From: Piezodorus guildinii
Lineage: Eukaryota > Arthropoda > Insecta > Hemiptera > Pentatomidae
NCBI GenBank assembly: GCA_023052935.1
Contig: CM041292.1
Location: forward strand, 172,608,900-172,672,899
DNA: 64,000 nt
Direction: 5' to 3'
Shown here: piece after piece, positions 34,901-46,439 of the stretch
Position numbering within the stretch: the stretch's first letter is position 1
How the letters are laid out: each line of letters begins with the position of its first letter
Notes under the pieces: model-generated
Seen by the model: only the letters and a program-made list of their open reading frames with translations
Databases searched by the model: none
What the model was told of the DNA's origin: nothing
Position numbers and translations under genes: made by a program

Positions 34901-35585
34901 CTGTGAACTAGAGCTAAAGGATTTTTTTGTAACCATTAAATATTTATTTTAATACCTATTGTTTAATAATTTAATTTTTATGCGGTTTATTATAGCAGAT
35001 GTCAAAATGTTCATAATTTTGTTTTACTATCTTTTTATTCCTATTATGAAAGTAAGAACTTGTCATCATGTTCGGCAGTAATTACAATCCTGCTGTTCCC
35101 TCCACAAAAAAACATTGTTTCTCATACAATTAAAAAAAAAGTAAACAAAATAACTAACATTAAACAATTAAACAACATTAACATTAAACAACCTAAAGGT
35201 TTGCTCTGAGTGTATGAGTTAGTTGCTTTTTCTTATCGACATTGGCAGTTAAAGGGTTAAATCAGAAGGCTATAATCTGCTTAAAATACATTGTATTAAT
35301 GTAAGCCTCCTATGTAAAATTTTTATAACTTGTGATGTATACCCTATTAAACTAATTCTTATTGCATTATGTTACTTGCTTAATAATTGATTTTTTTTTT
35401 TCTTTAGGTGGATGGTGCACTTTCCTTGTGTTAAGGTAGGCTTTTAATTTAAACTTTTAAAACTTTGTTACTATTGTTTTCTTGACTAATGTTTTGTAAA
35501 TAGTTAATAGAATTCTTAAATTATGGATGTTTCATGAACTTGAGTTAATGTTGTATGAAATTAAGAATGATACAGTCTTCTTTCA
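32000..35585. other. Spacer, no gene recognised
   Basis: Mostly AT-rich with scattered GC-richer pieces (32410-32660, 34410-34740) that I could not assign. A direct repeat of 'aaccaygrttggtgcaayt' type lies at 32811-32830 and 32881-32900. A 29-bp stretch flanked by AG and GT at about 35409-35437 could be a micro-exon but has no other support. Confidence 0.35.
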
Positions 35586-35588
35586 GGT

Positions 35589-35680
35589 CAGTGGTTCCCA
35601 GTTCCCAACATGTGGTCCGCAAGACCCCTGGGGCTCCAAATAATGTTTAGGGGTTCCGTGATGAGTCATTGGAAAATAAT
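35589..35680. repeat. hAT-like terminal fragment
   Basis: It begins CAGTGGTTCCCA and continues 'gtggtccgcaagacccctgg', the style of hAT-family terminal inverted repeats. No matching right end was seen before the PLE starts at 35687. Confidence 0.45.
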
Positions 35681-35784
35681 TTTGAATTACTGGAAGGAAT
35701 GGTCTGGGTGGCGGTCAGTAAATGAAACAACTAAATAGTTTCAATAATAAATAAATCAATCAACTAGATAGTTTATTTAGTTAG

Positions 35785-35825
35785 CCAACGTTTCGACCCC
35801 AATTGTGGGTCATCATTAGGGCATA
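35785..35825 (-). ncRNA. Hammerhead-ribozyme-like core in PLE terminus
   Basis: The minus strand reads ctaatgatgaccc, a short loop, then ggggtcgaaacgttgg. A pairable stem II (gaccc/gggtc) sits between a CTGATGA-like box with one change (CTAATGA) and the GAAAC box. Hammerhead motifs are established in Penelope-like elements. The changed core base makes cleavage doubtful. Confidence 0.55.
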
Positions 35826-35977
35826 TCGTGGGTGAATAGAAACATCAAAGAATGTTAGAATGTGTTTTGGGAGAAAATGCAATGATAGATAGTAACTGTT
35901 CTCGTAGGTAAAAGGAATTGTTAATGCCATAGGGGTTAGTTCAGCTGAGTATTTTTAGTGAAGGTAGAAGAAATTCG

Positions 35978-36231
35978 GGAGCCCGTGGCTGAGTGGCTAG
36001 TGCGCTAGACTCTCATGCTACAGGTTGTGAGTTCGAATCCCAGTACGGACGGGGCTTTTATAAGGATGTATATCAATGGGGATTCACTCACAGCCTCTCC
36101 CCCGGGTATGTGAGACCCGTCAGCCAAATGGTGGCCACTCACAAAATTAGGCGTAGGGAGTGATGACTCTACCCTTCAAAATGCATCAAGAAACACGAGT
36201 GTAATCTCCCAGGATACATCGCCACTGAAAA
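35978..36231 (+). mobile_element. tRNA-derived SINE, family B, inserted in the PLE
   Basis: A type II tRNA-like head starts 'gggagcccgtggctgagtgg' with box A-like 'tggctgagtgg' and box B 'gttcgaatccc'. A body follows with 'ccgggtatgtgagacccgtc'. A 12-bp target-site duplication (agaagaaattcg) lies at 35966-35977 and 36232-36243. Removing the SINE restores a continuous PLE RT frame, so it arrived after the PLE. Confidence 0.88.
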
Positions 36232-36999
36232 AGAAGAAATTCGCTAAGTTTTGAGGAAGGTGCATTGATATTAGAAATGATGGGACGGAGTGGATTGCAG
36301 GGTTTATGAATTTTTGGAATTCCATTCAAATGTGGGGGTAAGGAATTGTACAAGATACTGCAAGTTGTTAGGTTAATAAATTTATTTTCTAGGAGATTTT
36401 TGATTGTAAGTTTATTTTGCCATTGTATTCAGTTTTGTCCATGATAATTGTTACATTACCTTTGTCGCCCCTAGTTACTATAATTTGGTCATTGCATCTG
36501 AGGAATGAGCGGGTGAATAAGAGATCTTTGAAGAAGAGAGGGGAAAGAGACCATCAATCTATTGAGACAGAGGTGGTTGGAGATCATATTGCTTTTACAT
36601 CACTGAGAAATAGTGTTGTTAACATAATATTGTTTACATTATGGGGGACGGAGGTGAAGGAAATATTTTTGGCCCAATCATTTGAGCCTTGAAGTTACGG
36701 ATTTTTATTAAGTCTTTTCATAAGTGGTTTTTTTTTTAGCGAGGGAAAGTTTTTTCAGTTGTTTAGTGGATGCAGAAATTGTCTGAATACTTGTCAGTTT
36801 GTACTTGTTGTGGGATGTACAACGCCTATGATAGGATGTAAAGAGGAATTTAAAGATCAGATATTTTTGTTTATGTGGTCAATTTGTTGTATGATTTCCC
36901 TACATTTGTTGTATGGTTTCAAGTTCAGTAATGTTTTTTTTGTATTTGTCCAAGGAGTGAGTCAATTTGGAGGTAAGTGAGTTGAGTTTGACAAAGATA

Positions 37000-38845
37000 C
37001 AGTTCTCAATGAATTTTCGGAAAACAGAATGAGATCGAAATTTTAATAGAAAAATTCTTAGATAGATTTTATTGGCAAGTCGTTTGTGGAGGTTACAGAG
37101 ATTGTTAAAAGCTTGCCTATTTTGGGGGAATCGCGATTTCAGTGAAGAGAAAATATGGTGGTTATTATCAGAATGTACTGGAGAAAGGTGATTCGGAAGA
37201 AAGACTAATTATATCCACAATTTCGAATAACCTTAAAGTAAAATTTTGTCTTGGCTTTTATATGTGTTATCTTAGATTTTTAAGATAAGAATCACACATG
37301 TTCTGCACAGACAAATATAACATTACAAATTATGTAGCTAGTGATCACTAACAAGTAAATGCTACTGCATGATCACATTCTTAAAATTGGTTGCTTCTCT
37401 TATTTCGAAAATAATAAGCTTGAGGGACAGATGCCCTGCCCCTGCATAAGGTAATAAACAATATATGATTTCTTTATGAGTATTTTAATAGATATCTGCC
37501 TTAAATTAGTTATAGATTTTAGTAATTCAATGATTTGTGGATTAAAGTAAATACAGCCTATTTTTTCTTATTTATTTCCATTTCCTCTACTTGGGCATTT
37601 CTGGCATAGAGAGTTTAGGTAGTAGTTAAAGGTATTTCCCATAAAATTTATGTGATGCAGCTTTCCCCAATAAAAATCATAATGTATATCTAATAAATAG
37701 GATTAAGGGTTTTCCTTGCCATTGAATTGATGAGATGAGGGGTATATGAAATTAGTTTGTTGTGAACCACTTTTAGTTTATTGAGGAAGACTTCTTTATT
37801 AATTTAAATTCTTTGAAGTATTCATTCCTGAATTCTGACTAAAAAGATCCCTTCTTAACCCCTTTCCAGTGCAACATCTGAATCAAAGTAATAATATCCT
37901 CTACATTATAGATTAATTTTCTTATAAAGAAATATAAATCTCTCATTTAAAATGACTTGAGACAGGATTTCCATTATTTTGAACATTCTATTTGCTTGTA
38001 TGTATCAGTTTTAATCCCCTGCAGCTATCCAATTCATTGAATAGGAAATTATATATTACAATTTTATATTGCACCTTTTGCTCTTTGTGCGCTAAAATGC
38101 ATGATTTTTAGTGCATTAAATTGCACTTTTGAATTTAATTTGATTGTAAAATTTTAATATCACAAACTGATCAAACCAAACTTTTGGTAATAGAAATATA
38201 TGGATATATTAATAAATTTTTAATATTAGTTTTATCATTTTTCTCTTATTACATCTATTATTAAATTATTAGTTAAGAAGAGACAGATGAGTGGATATAA
38301 ATATTTAGAAGTCAGTAATTTTCAGTTAGAAAATATATTTCATTGTTTTAATTCATTTAGTCACAGTAGTGGCAACTAATTCAAAGACTGTCATTGTTTT
38401 TGTTTTGATACTGAATTAGCAATCACAACCATTCAGTATTGCTACTGAGTTATTTGTGTTTTTAATGAGTTTCATGAAAACAAAATGTTATTTAGTATTA
38501 TAAACATTTTCTAACCAAAATATTATTATATAATATTTAAAAAAGCACTCATTAACTTCTTTTTCTTAAACATTTGTTCTTCTTTCACTATCTATGACAT
38601 TGTTTTTGTACGTTTTGGGATTCTCTCCCCATTACCTAGATTTTTTTTTTTATCACTTTTTAACATACCCATTTTATTACATATCTAGCTTACTGCTATT
38701 CATTGTAATATATATCTATTGGCTCACTGTTTCTGTTTCTATTATAAAAGATAAGAAACACATTTATTATTTTTAATCCAACCTTTTTATCAACAGCAAT
38801 TTTTTTTACTAGGTTACTTTTTGGTTAGCCACCTGGTATACATTT
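37000..38845. other. AT-rich spacer, no gene recognised
   Basis: 37000-37230 may still be PLE 5' sequence. Beyond that I see only AT-rich sequence with no splice-supported frame. Confidence 0.4.
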
Positions 38846-38846
38846 T

Positions 38847-39735
38847 TACTTTCACTTACCTATATATGGAATATATAGTAGAGGAAGTATTGCGATCGTG
38901 AAAATTTTTGAATGTCCAGTTTTCAACGGAAATACACTTTTTAGTGTCCCCTGAGTCCGAATGACCAAGTCCTGCAAAAAGGTCTGTGTGGTAGGTCCAA
39001 TGCAAAACGAAAAGTCCTATGAAACTGAAATTTCATATTTAAGACAACTATACACCTGAGAGGTTACAGCAACTTTATCATCATAATCAGCTAACCAGAA
39101 GAGCCAGTTTATATCATGCATTTTGCACCTATTTACGACTCTCAAAAACGGCTGTAGGGATTTTGATTAAACTCGCTATATGGATGTAAAATTGGATGGA
39201 CTTTAATATCATGTAGGTTTCATTCTGATTGAAATAGTCTGACAGTGCTTAAATGCTGATATTTCAAAATTTCTTCCCTGAAGTACCTTTAATTTTTTAG
39301 TTTTTATGAAATTAGCCATATCATCTGATTAGCATTGCTAAAAAACAAGTAAATATATAAGTTGAATGAATTTGATATCCAACTAAACAAGGTAACTGAA
39401 AAAAATAAAATATTTTTAATGCAATTTTTAATTATTAAACCTAAGAACAGTAGTATACATGTCTAATATACCGTTGGAATGCTAAAGATTTTTAGAAAAA
39501 AAATATTCTCTTATACATACAATTGTAAATGTTAACAGGGAGTGATGAAAAGCGGATAAAACAAACTGATTGTCATAGATAATAATAAAATAGAGTATTT
39601 AATAAAACACATGTTTCTTTTAAAATCCAAAATAAATAATTCTCTAACAAATTATTTTTGTTTCTAAATTTGTCTAAAAATTCTTAAATTGATATAAATA
39701 ACAGAGTTAAGTGAAAGTCGTGTGTTGTGACCAGA
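38847..39735 (+). repeat. Repeat X, long copy 2
   Basis: About 890 bp aligning with 7186-7960 from 'cacttacctatata' to 'gtgaaagtcgtgtgttgt'. The shared interior includes 'gattttgattaaactcgcta' and 'ataaaacacatgtttct'. No protein frame is present. Both copies lack obvious long terminal repeats. Confidence 0.75.
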
Positions 39736-39890
39736 ATTTTTAAAATATATTCTAATAAATTTATTGAAAATATCAAAAGTATTTACTACCAAAAATATGA
39801 AATGTACAAATTAGGTGAACAAGTGGCTAACGCAATTTATTCCTATAAGTGGTACGATCAACTGAAGATTAGAGTATTCACTCTGCTACA

Positions 39891-40076
39891 TTACCTTCCC
39901 CCAATGACTGCGTCGGGGAATCGGCTTAGTGGTCTGTCAATTCTTCCACTACGAGTTATCCTTGGGTGAGGAACTTCACAAACTGGCTTGGCGGAGTAAT
40001 TGTGCTCTGTTGAAACCAGAGGGTCCGGCTGGGCACAACTTGTATCTTGATCCTGGAGGAGGAATGCTGGCTTCAA
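39891..40076 (-). pseudogene. LTR-retroelement Pol C-terminal fragment
   Basis: The minus strand reads EVPHPRITRSGRIDRPLSRFPDAVIGG, resembling the TRSGRxxxPPxRF tail common at the C-terminus of Ty3/gypsy integrases. It is only about 60 residues and is flanked by unrelated sequence. The short motif limits confidence. Confidence 0.45.
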
Positions 40077-41296
40077 TTGGTCTAAATGCGCTAAGTGTAT
40101 TAAAATATTTTTAGGCTACTTCTAATACCATGTAGCGAGAAAATTGTTTCCATTTGTAAAAAGAAAACTTCCGTATCCCCTTTAAAAAATACTGGGAGCC
40201 CCCATGGGAGCATCCCATTGTTATATGAAGTCCACTAAAATAGTCTTTTCATCTTTTAAAGTATATGCTCCATCAATAATCGTCTTGTGCATTTAAAAAA
40301 TTTCTTACAAAACTGCATTAATACTTTTTCTAAATAATCTTTGAAAAACTGAATCGCTGTGATAATTTTTTTTTTTTATTTATTTTATAATATTCTGCAT
40401 CTACCCAAGCGGGTCATGAGCGGCTTAAATTTTATATATTACATTACATTATATACGGACATTACTTTATAACATAAATTATTTACAGATTCTTACATTT
40501 ACAGTCTGTTACAATTTTACAATATTTACATTAATATTACATTACAATAGTATTTATATAAGATGGTTCATTTTTATAGCTTTTATGAACTTGATAACTT
40601 TTGTTATTTTTTCTTCATCGTCGGTGAGTGCTTCGGTCATAGAGAGGGGTATATCGTGTTTTGTTCTGGTGTTAGTGTATATCTTGCATGAGGTTACAAT
40701 GTGTTTTATGGTCAGAGGTGTTTCACATGTTTGGAAAATAGGTGGTTCTAGGCCTCTCATAAGGTATCAGTGGGTGAATGCCGAGTGTCCAATTCGCAGT
40801 CTTGTTAAGATAACCTCTTCAGAGCGAGACTGTCTGGAAGAGGTCTTCCATGGAAGAGTGTCTTGCTTAATTTCTTGGAGCTTGCTGGGAGTTTGGTTCC
40901 ATGTTTGTTGCCAGTGTTCTTTTAAGGCTTTTTTGCACCAGTGTCTCCAGTCTCCTATGGTCGTTTGATCCACTATAGTGGTATCATTCGTTGTCGTTCT
41001 GGCAAGGTTTGCTGCCCTGTCAGCTATTTCATTTCCAGGGATACCACAGTGCGAGGGTACCCAGGCTAGCACAATGTCAATAGTTTGTTTTTCTAGCGTT
41101 TCCCATATACAGTTGTGTATTTTCCATACTATTGCATTTTCGGAGGTTCCATTGGCTATGGTCTTGAGTGAGCTAAGGGAGTCGGTGGCTACTAGAGCAT
41201 GTTTTATGTTATGTGTTTTGATGAGAAGCAAACCTTGGTAGATGGCGAAGAGTTCGCCTGTGAAGACGCTGTTCATGGGCGGCAAGTTGAACTTGA

Positions 41297-42003
41297 CGAC
41301 GACAGAGGGCCAGTCATTCATATTCAGCACGTTGAGCTCGAGTATATCCAGATGGATGGGAAGAAGGATTACGAGCTGAAGCTGCAGATATCCTCTTCTT
41401 ACGAGTAGATACATCAACATCGAATGGCATTAAGCTGATCTTGGCTTCAGGTGTATTTAGACATCCAAGCCTGGCGAAGGCGGCTTGCATTATTGAGTGC
41501 TGGGATTTCAAGTTCTTAACCCGCAACTCATTTTCTCGCTGTTTTTCTTGATCTATTCTTCGTGCATTGGAAAGAGTTCGACTGAACCCTCCCGAAAGAT
41601 GGCGTTCCTGGTTCGTCTTATCTTCCATAAAGTGATATTTCTTATTATCAGCACGATGGCAAGAACGAGAAGCAATACCACTATCAACACCAATAACGGC
41701 AGGACGTAGGAGGTGGTTTCCAGATCCCGGTTGATTGGCGCCACGGTAGTAGCGATGGTGGTCCAGTTTTGTAGAGGAGCTATAGTGTTTTGAACACTGG
41801 GCTGCGACTCAGTAGATGTTTCTGGACTCGTGAATAGAGAAAGGGTGGTTTCTTTCTTACAATCAGTCCAAAGATCCAAGACCACGTCAAAGCAGAGCGA
41901 TGCTGTTGTAGTATCCATATAGGCGGTATGATTATTACATCCAAGGTCTCCCGACTGTGGATGTATTTCTAATCCAGATGAGAAAGCTGAAAAAGAAAAT
42001 CGC
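41297..42003 (-). mobile_element. 707-bp insert inside the LINE RNase H domain
   Basis: The LINE frame stops at IKFN and resumes at FNLPPMNSVFTGE on the far side. The sequence agttgaacttga occurs at both junctions (41285-41296 and 42004-42015), a 12-bp target-site duplication. No inverted repeats mark the ends. The plus-strand right end is 'ctgaaaaagaaaatcgc', weakly A-rich. The insert is GC-richer than the window average and carries the membrane-protein frame below. Confidence 0.75.
41550..41990 (-). CDS. Single-pass membrane protein fragment, unknown origin
   Basis: The frame is open from about 41985 (SSGLEIHPQSGDLGCNN...) and has its first ATG at 41918. It contains a Cys-bearing, Ser/Thr-rich segment (SLFTSPETSTESQPS), one hydrophobic span of about 23 residues (YVLPLLVLIVVLLLVLAIVLI), then a basic RNITLWKIRRTRNA stop-transfer segment and a stop at about 41553. 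This is the layout of a type I membrane protein C-terminus. Just upstream on the minus strand is a pyrimidine tract plus CAG, like a splice acceptor, so it may be a captured last exon. I recognise no family; a host gene and an envelope-like gene are both possible. An overlapping frame (to about 41314) is rich in charged residues and may be a shadow or a second product. Confidence 0.45.
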
Positions 42004-43269
42004 AGTTGAACTTGATGCAGTCATTCTTAAAAACTACTGCACAGCCTACCTCACTGTCAGTTATTGATGCATCGGTATACAGTGTTGTGTAGCCAGGGTA
42101 CTTTTGTGTTAACTCTGCAGAGAGGCATTTTTTACAAATGAATTTTCTCCGACTTTTATTTCTTTAGCAAGCGACGTGTCTATTTTTAAGAATGTTTTCT
42201 TCCATCGAGGGAAAAGTGTGTCGTCTATTGTTATTATGTTACTTATTTTCAAGTTAAAAAGTTGTAGAAGGTTTTGAGCTCTTTCTGCAATGCCTGTTAA
42301 ATTATTCTCGTTTTGTGTATCAATGTTGATTAGCATATCATGATTTGAGTGTTCCGGTCTAGAAACAACTGAAGAGATGTAGGAAAGGGTGAGATAAGTT
42401 CTTCTTAGTTTTAAACTTGGTTCTCCACTTTCCACGTATAAGCTCTCAACGGGGGAAGATCTGAAGGCTCCAGTACATATTCTAATTGCTGCGTTGTGTA
42501 CAGTATTTAATTGGTTGAGAGTTCTTTCAGAAGCAGAGTTGTAGACAGCGCATCCATGTTCTAGTTTACTCTTGATCAGAGTTCTGTAAAGAGTAAAAAG
42601 TGTTTTTCTATTAGCTCCCCAGTTCATTCCTGAAACAGCCCTGAGAATATTTAGTAATTTTAAGCTCTCTGTCCTTAGTCTTTTTATATGATAGGTCCAT
42701 CTTAGCCGTCTGTCCATCCACAACCCTAGAAAACGTGTGTTTTCCAACAAACCGTAATATTTCTCCTTTAAGTTTTAGTAAAGGATTTACTGTACATTTA
42801 TTTTTCCAGCAGAAATGAACACATTTGGTTTTCGTAGTTGAAAAACAAAAACCAGAAGTTGAGGAAAAATGTTCCAGGTTTTTAAGAATGTTTTGCATTT
42901 TCCATTCTATAAATGCTAGAGATTTGTTTTTTTATCAGTATTGTGAAGTCATCAGCAAATAATGTACAGATGGCTGGGTGTTGAACATAGTTTACTATAT
43001 CATTTATTGCTATTAGGAAAAGGGTAGCGCTTAAGACTGATCCCTGCGGTATCCCATTTTCTTGAGTAAATGTCTTTGACAACTCATCACCAATTTTAAC
43101 TTGAAAAGTTCTTTTTTGCAGAAAGTTTTTTACAAATCTCACTATTCTTCCTGTAATACCCCATTCCAAGAATTTGTCCATAATTGCTCTCCTCCATACT
43201 CTGTCGTAAGCTTTTTGCATGTCAAAAAATACTGTCTTTACTGCTTGATTTTCGGCAATTAATCACTCT

Positions 43270-44118
43270 TAAATTGTCATTGATAATTTTTGTATCATTC
43301 CTGATCTCTGTTACCACAGCAGACTTCTCGTCCGACGGCATCCACATAGGTGTTTTAATATATTTTTGTCCATCTCTTCGTGATGTTTCTTGAGATTAGC
43401 CTCAATTTCCTGTGAATTTATACTTCTTTTTCAGTACAAAAACACTTTACTTAGTTGCCTTTTTGATCCATTATTCATTATCTTGAATTAGGGTCCAAGA
43501 ATAAATTCGTCATCAAAAGATATAATAGTATTAATATAACATTTAACTTCATGAAGTAGTGGTGGTAGGGGGTTACAGGTTTCCTCCTTACTTGTAACCG
43601 ATTAGTGACCTTTCTCTGTTCTACAACAATTTCTAAGGTTTTTAATAGCTTCCAAGATTCTCTGGAAATTTTGGCGAGAAATGAGAAACCAATCCATAGT
43701 TACTGTCTTCACACAAATTTTCAAGTAAATCAGAATAAAAAAAATAAATTATAGCTTTATAGACTTAGACTTACTGTCTGTCTTACTGTGCTTCTAGTCA
43801 GCGTGCAACTCTAATAAAATATAAATAAAAATATCTTGTCAAAATAGAGATTATAATAAATTTTCTTAAAAAACTACTCTGATTTAGGTTGCTCCACAGA
43901 ACATTAAATATAATAGAAGTGCTACTCTGAGCCAGAAAGGCAGACCAGATTGTCACCACTTTTATATTATTAATCATTTTAACCTGTATCATCAGCTCTA
44001 ATATTTTAAATCAAATTTATTACAATAAAATCATTTTCATATTTGTATTACATTTACGTAATTATTTTATGTTTATTAATTAGCTAACTAGTTGGTTATA
44101 AACTATTAGTTAGTTAAC
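43270..44118. other. Spacer, no gene recognised
   Basis: AT-rich. 43270-43430 may contain degraded LINE sequence upstream of the RT, but no frame could be followed. Confidence 0.35.
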
Positions 44119-45201
44119 AAAATGTAGAATAAATATCAATCTCGAATGACATTAAATACCATGTATCAATTGCCTTGCAATCTAAATAGATTTAATAGGC
44201 AACACCTAAATGATGGGTTGTACCAATGTTATTATCATGTTAAAATTAAAAAAAACTGAATGGTTTTAGCACACATATTTCAAATAAAAACATAATTAGG
44301 AAAACATAAAGAAAAATAGGTAACTATTTTTATTCAAGATTATCCTAATTATCAATATTTTAATTACTTACGGCCAATGGAGTTAAATTTCATTGAAAAT
44401 TATGTTATTAGATGTAATTTACTTGTGAGAATAATTGTGATATTACATAATTAGTTTGTAATAATAATTTTATCTGTGAGATAAATGTTAGTAATTAAAT
44501 TTAAGACAGTTGTTTGGGTTAATTAATTCATTATTAATATTGATTAAAATTAAACTTGTTAAATGTTTTATTTAACAACCCAGTATCTTCTAATAACTAC
44601 TTACCATATCTTGGACTATAGTTGGATAAAATAGTAACCTGGGACATACATACTAAACTAAAGGATGTTACTAACAACTGTCGCATCTTATTTTGCATCT
44701 TTAAAGAAAGTGACCGAGAGGTCTATTTGATTAATTAATAAAATTATTAAATCACATTCACTAGATGTATAGTATGTTGCTATGAATATAATGAATAATG
44801 ATTCTAATAACCCGCAAGGGGCAACTGATAGGTGCAGTTGCTGGGGTTTTACGATCCCCCAGACCCTGAGTACAGTACATCACCTACAAATACACACACA
44901 CATAATAGCACACTTGTTCATTTACTACTCACATAAAAATCATATACAATACAAACCTTAAAGGTACCTTTACTTAGTATGGACCTGGCAGTAGGTATAA
45001 AATGCATCCACCCAACAAAATAGTGGAAACATGAAGCCAAATAGCCTTTTAGGGATTTGTATTGAGGGCTGCTTATTTTCAAATGTATCTAATTCAGTGA
45101 AAACAAGCCACTACTACATGAGTGATTTTGTCCCAGATTATAACGGATACTAGAGTAGACTTTCAGGCATTGTTAATATGATTGAAAAGTGCCTATGACA
45201 T

Positions 45202-45264
45202 CTCATAAACTGCAGATGAAAATAAATATTTCTGATATTTTACTCTCATCTGCAGTTTTGTGAG
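45202..45264. repeat. Near-perfect hairpin inside the foldback element
   Basis: ctcataaactgcagatga pairs with tcatctgcagttttgtgag across a loop of about 26 bp. The stem is 17-18 bp with one or two mismatches. Confidence 0.7.
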
Positions 45265-45334
45265 GTTTTTAAACTTTTTTAATAAAGTTAAACAGGAATC
45301 CATTGAGAAATTATACTTGTTTGAATGAGTATTG

Positions 45335-45690
45335 TTTTTTTTAGTGGTCAGATAATGAAAGGCTAAGATGAGTTAATTTTTTTGTGATAAGTATGTTATA
45401 AGTATGGAAATCACATTTAAGTTAATTGGTTATCTGCTCAGTTAATAGTTTCATGAAACCTTTTTGGTTTTTTGCTACTTTTAGTAGTCACTTTCGAAGT
45501 TCTTGTTTTTATGTATTTAAATCTTTATTTTATACTCTTGTAATGTTTTTATTTATTTTATATTTATTTGTTTTATTTTTATTTTTATCCTGATTAATAA
45601 GGGTGGAGTTTTAAAAAAAAATATTAATTATTCTTGGATAAAATTTAGGTTTTAAAGACTACAGCGTAAAATGTCCCCGGAAAGTTTTAA
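45335..45690 (+). repeat. Dispersed module, copy 1
   Basis: Shared with 49930-50215: 'tcactttcgaagttcttgtt', 'aaatctttat', 'aaggtggagttttaaaa' and 'gtaaaatgtcccc' occur in the same order. It lies within the 44119-46412 element. Confidence 0.65.
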
Positions 45691-46439
45691 ATTTTAATAA
45701 AAATGGGTAAGTTTTGGTATTCAAAGATTCTGTCAAGATCTGAAGCTTTGAGATAAGTGATCTTTTTTTATGTTACTTCACAGAAGAACAAATTTAAAAA
45801 TGAAGCTATTAAGTTTGTCAATATCTTCTCCAGTGTTGGAACTAAATACATTAGTAAGGGACAAAATTTTTGCCTTATTATTGTTGACATTTTGAATAGT
45901 TTCACTGTTTTTTTAAAAGTTTTGTGTACCTTTGGATAGTTTAAACATTTAACAACTTTAATTTAAATCAATCTTAATAATGAATTAATTAACCCAAACA
46001 ATAGTTTTGTCTTAAATTTAATTACTAACATTTATTTCCCAGCTAAAATTATTATTATAAATTAATTATCTAATATCACAATAATTCTCCCAAGTAAATT
46101 ACATCTAATAATATCATTTTCAATAAAATTAAGTCCATTGGTCGTAAGTAGTTAAAATATTGATAATTACGATAATATTGAATACAAATAGTTACCAATG
46201 TTTCTTTTAAAGGTATTATTTTTCTTTATGTTTTCCTAATTATGTTTTTTATTTATATGTGTGCCAAAGCCATTCAGTTTTTTTAATTCGACATAATATG
46301 AACTTGGTACAATCTATCATTTAGGTGTTGCCTATTTCACCTGCTTACATTGCAAGGAAATTGATAAATGTTATTTAACATCATTCGTGATTGATATTTA
46401 TTCTGCATTTTGCCATTATTATTGCTATAATAATTTTAA

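Larger units (their letters stand above)
35687..37000 (-). pseudogene. Penelope-like element with internally deleted RT
   Basis: Minus-strand frames give IIVTRGDKGNVTIIMDKTEY, NGIPKIHKPCNPLRPIISNI and, across the SINE insertion, NAPSSKLSEFLLPSLKILS. These match the start of PLE reverse transcriptases, as in the copy at 46846-47665. The frame then runs directly into the terminal region at 35690-35850, so the catalytic YxDD part and the GIY-YIG endonuclease are deleted. The terminus carries a hammerhead-like core at 35785-35825. The right limit is approximate. Confidence 0.7.
40365..43260 (-). pseudogene. I-like LINE with RNase H (5'-truncated, interrupted)
   Basis: Minus-strand pieces in order: RT with AVKTVFFDMQKAYDRVW, NGIPQGSVLSATLFLIAIND and the catalytic LFADDFTILI (43250-42882); a frame-shifted palm/thumb region with RFLGLWMDRRLRW (42898-42109); RNase H starting TLYTDASITDSEVGCAVVF (42075-42004); the rest of RNase H with TGELFAIYQGLLL, VATDSLSS and WVPSHCGIPGNEIADRAA (41284-40767); and a C-terminal CETPLTIKHIVTSC zinc-knuckle-like segment (about 40730). 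The A-rich 3' end lies at about 40365-40385. The endonuclease domain is missing and frames are shifted, so the copy is dead. A 707-bp insert splits the RNase H at 41297-42003. Confidence 0.85.
44119..46412. mobile_element. 2.3-kb element with inverted arms of about 450 bp
   Basis: The left arm (44119-44565) is mirrored by the right arm (45947-46412) over almost its whole length: for example 'gcaacacctaaatgat' at 44202 against 'atcatttaggtgttgc' at 46317, and 'ttgggttaattaattca' against its complement near 45995-46011. The 1.4-kb centre has no convincing gene. It holds a hairpin at 45202-45264 and a module repeated at 49930-50215. No target duplication or transposase is visible. It is a foldback-type or long-TIR non-autonomous element. 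Confidence 0.75.

Noticed and set aside
35978..36060. tRNA-Ser/Leu-like gene
   Set aside because: It is the head of a SINE, with a body, a tail and a 12-bp target duplication, not a free-standing tRNA.
41314..41628. Charged 104-residue frame overlapping the membrane-protein frame
   Set aside because: It overlaps in a different phase, without a clear start context or similarity. It is mentioned only as a possible shadow.
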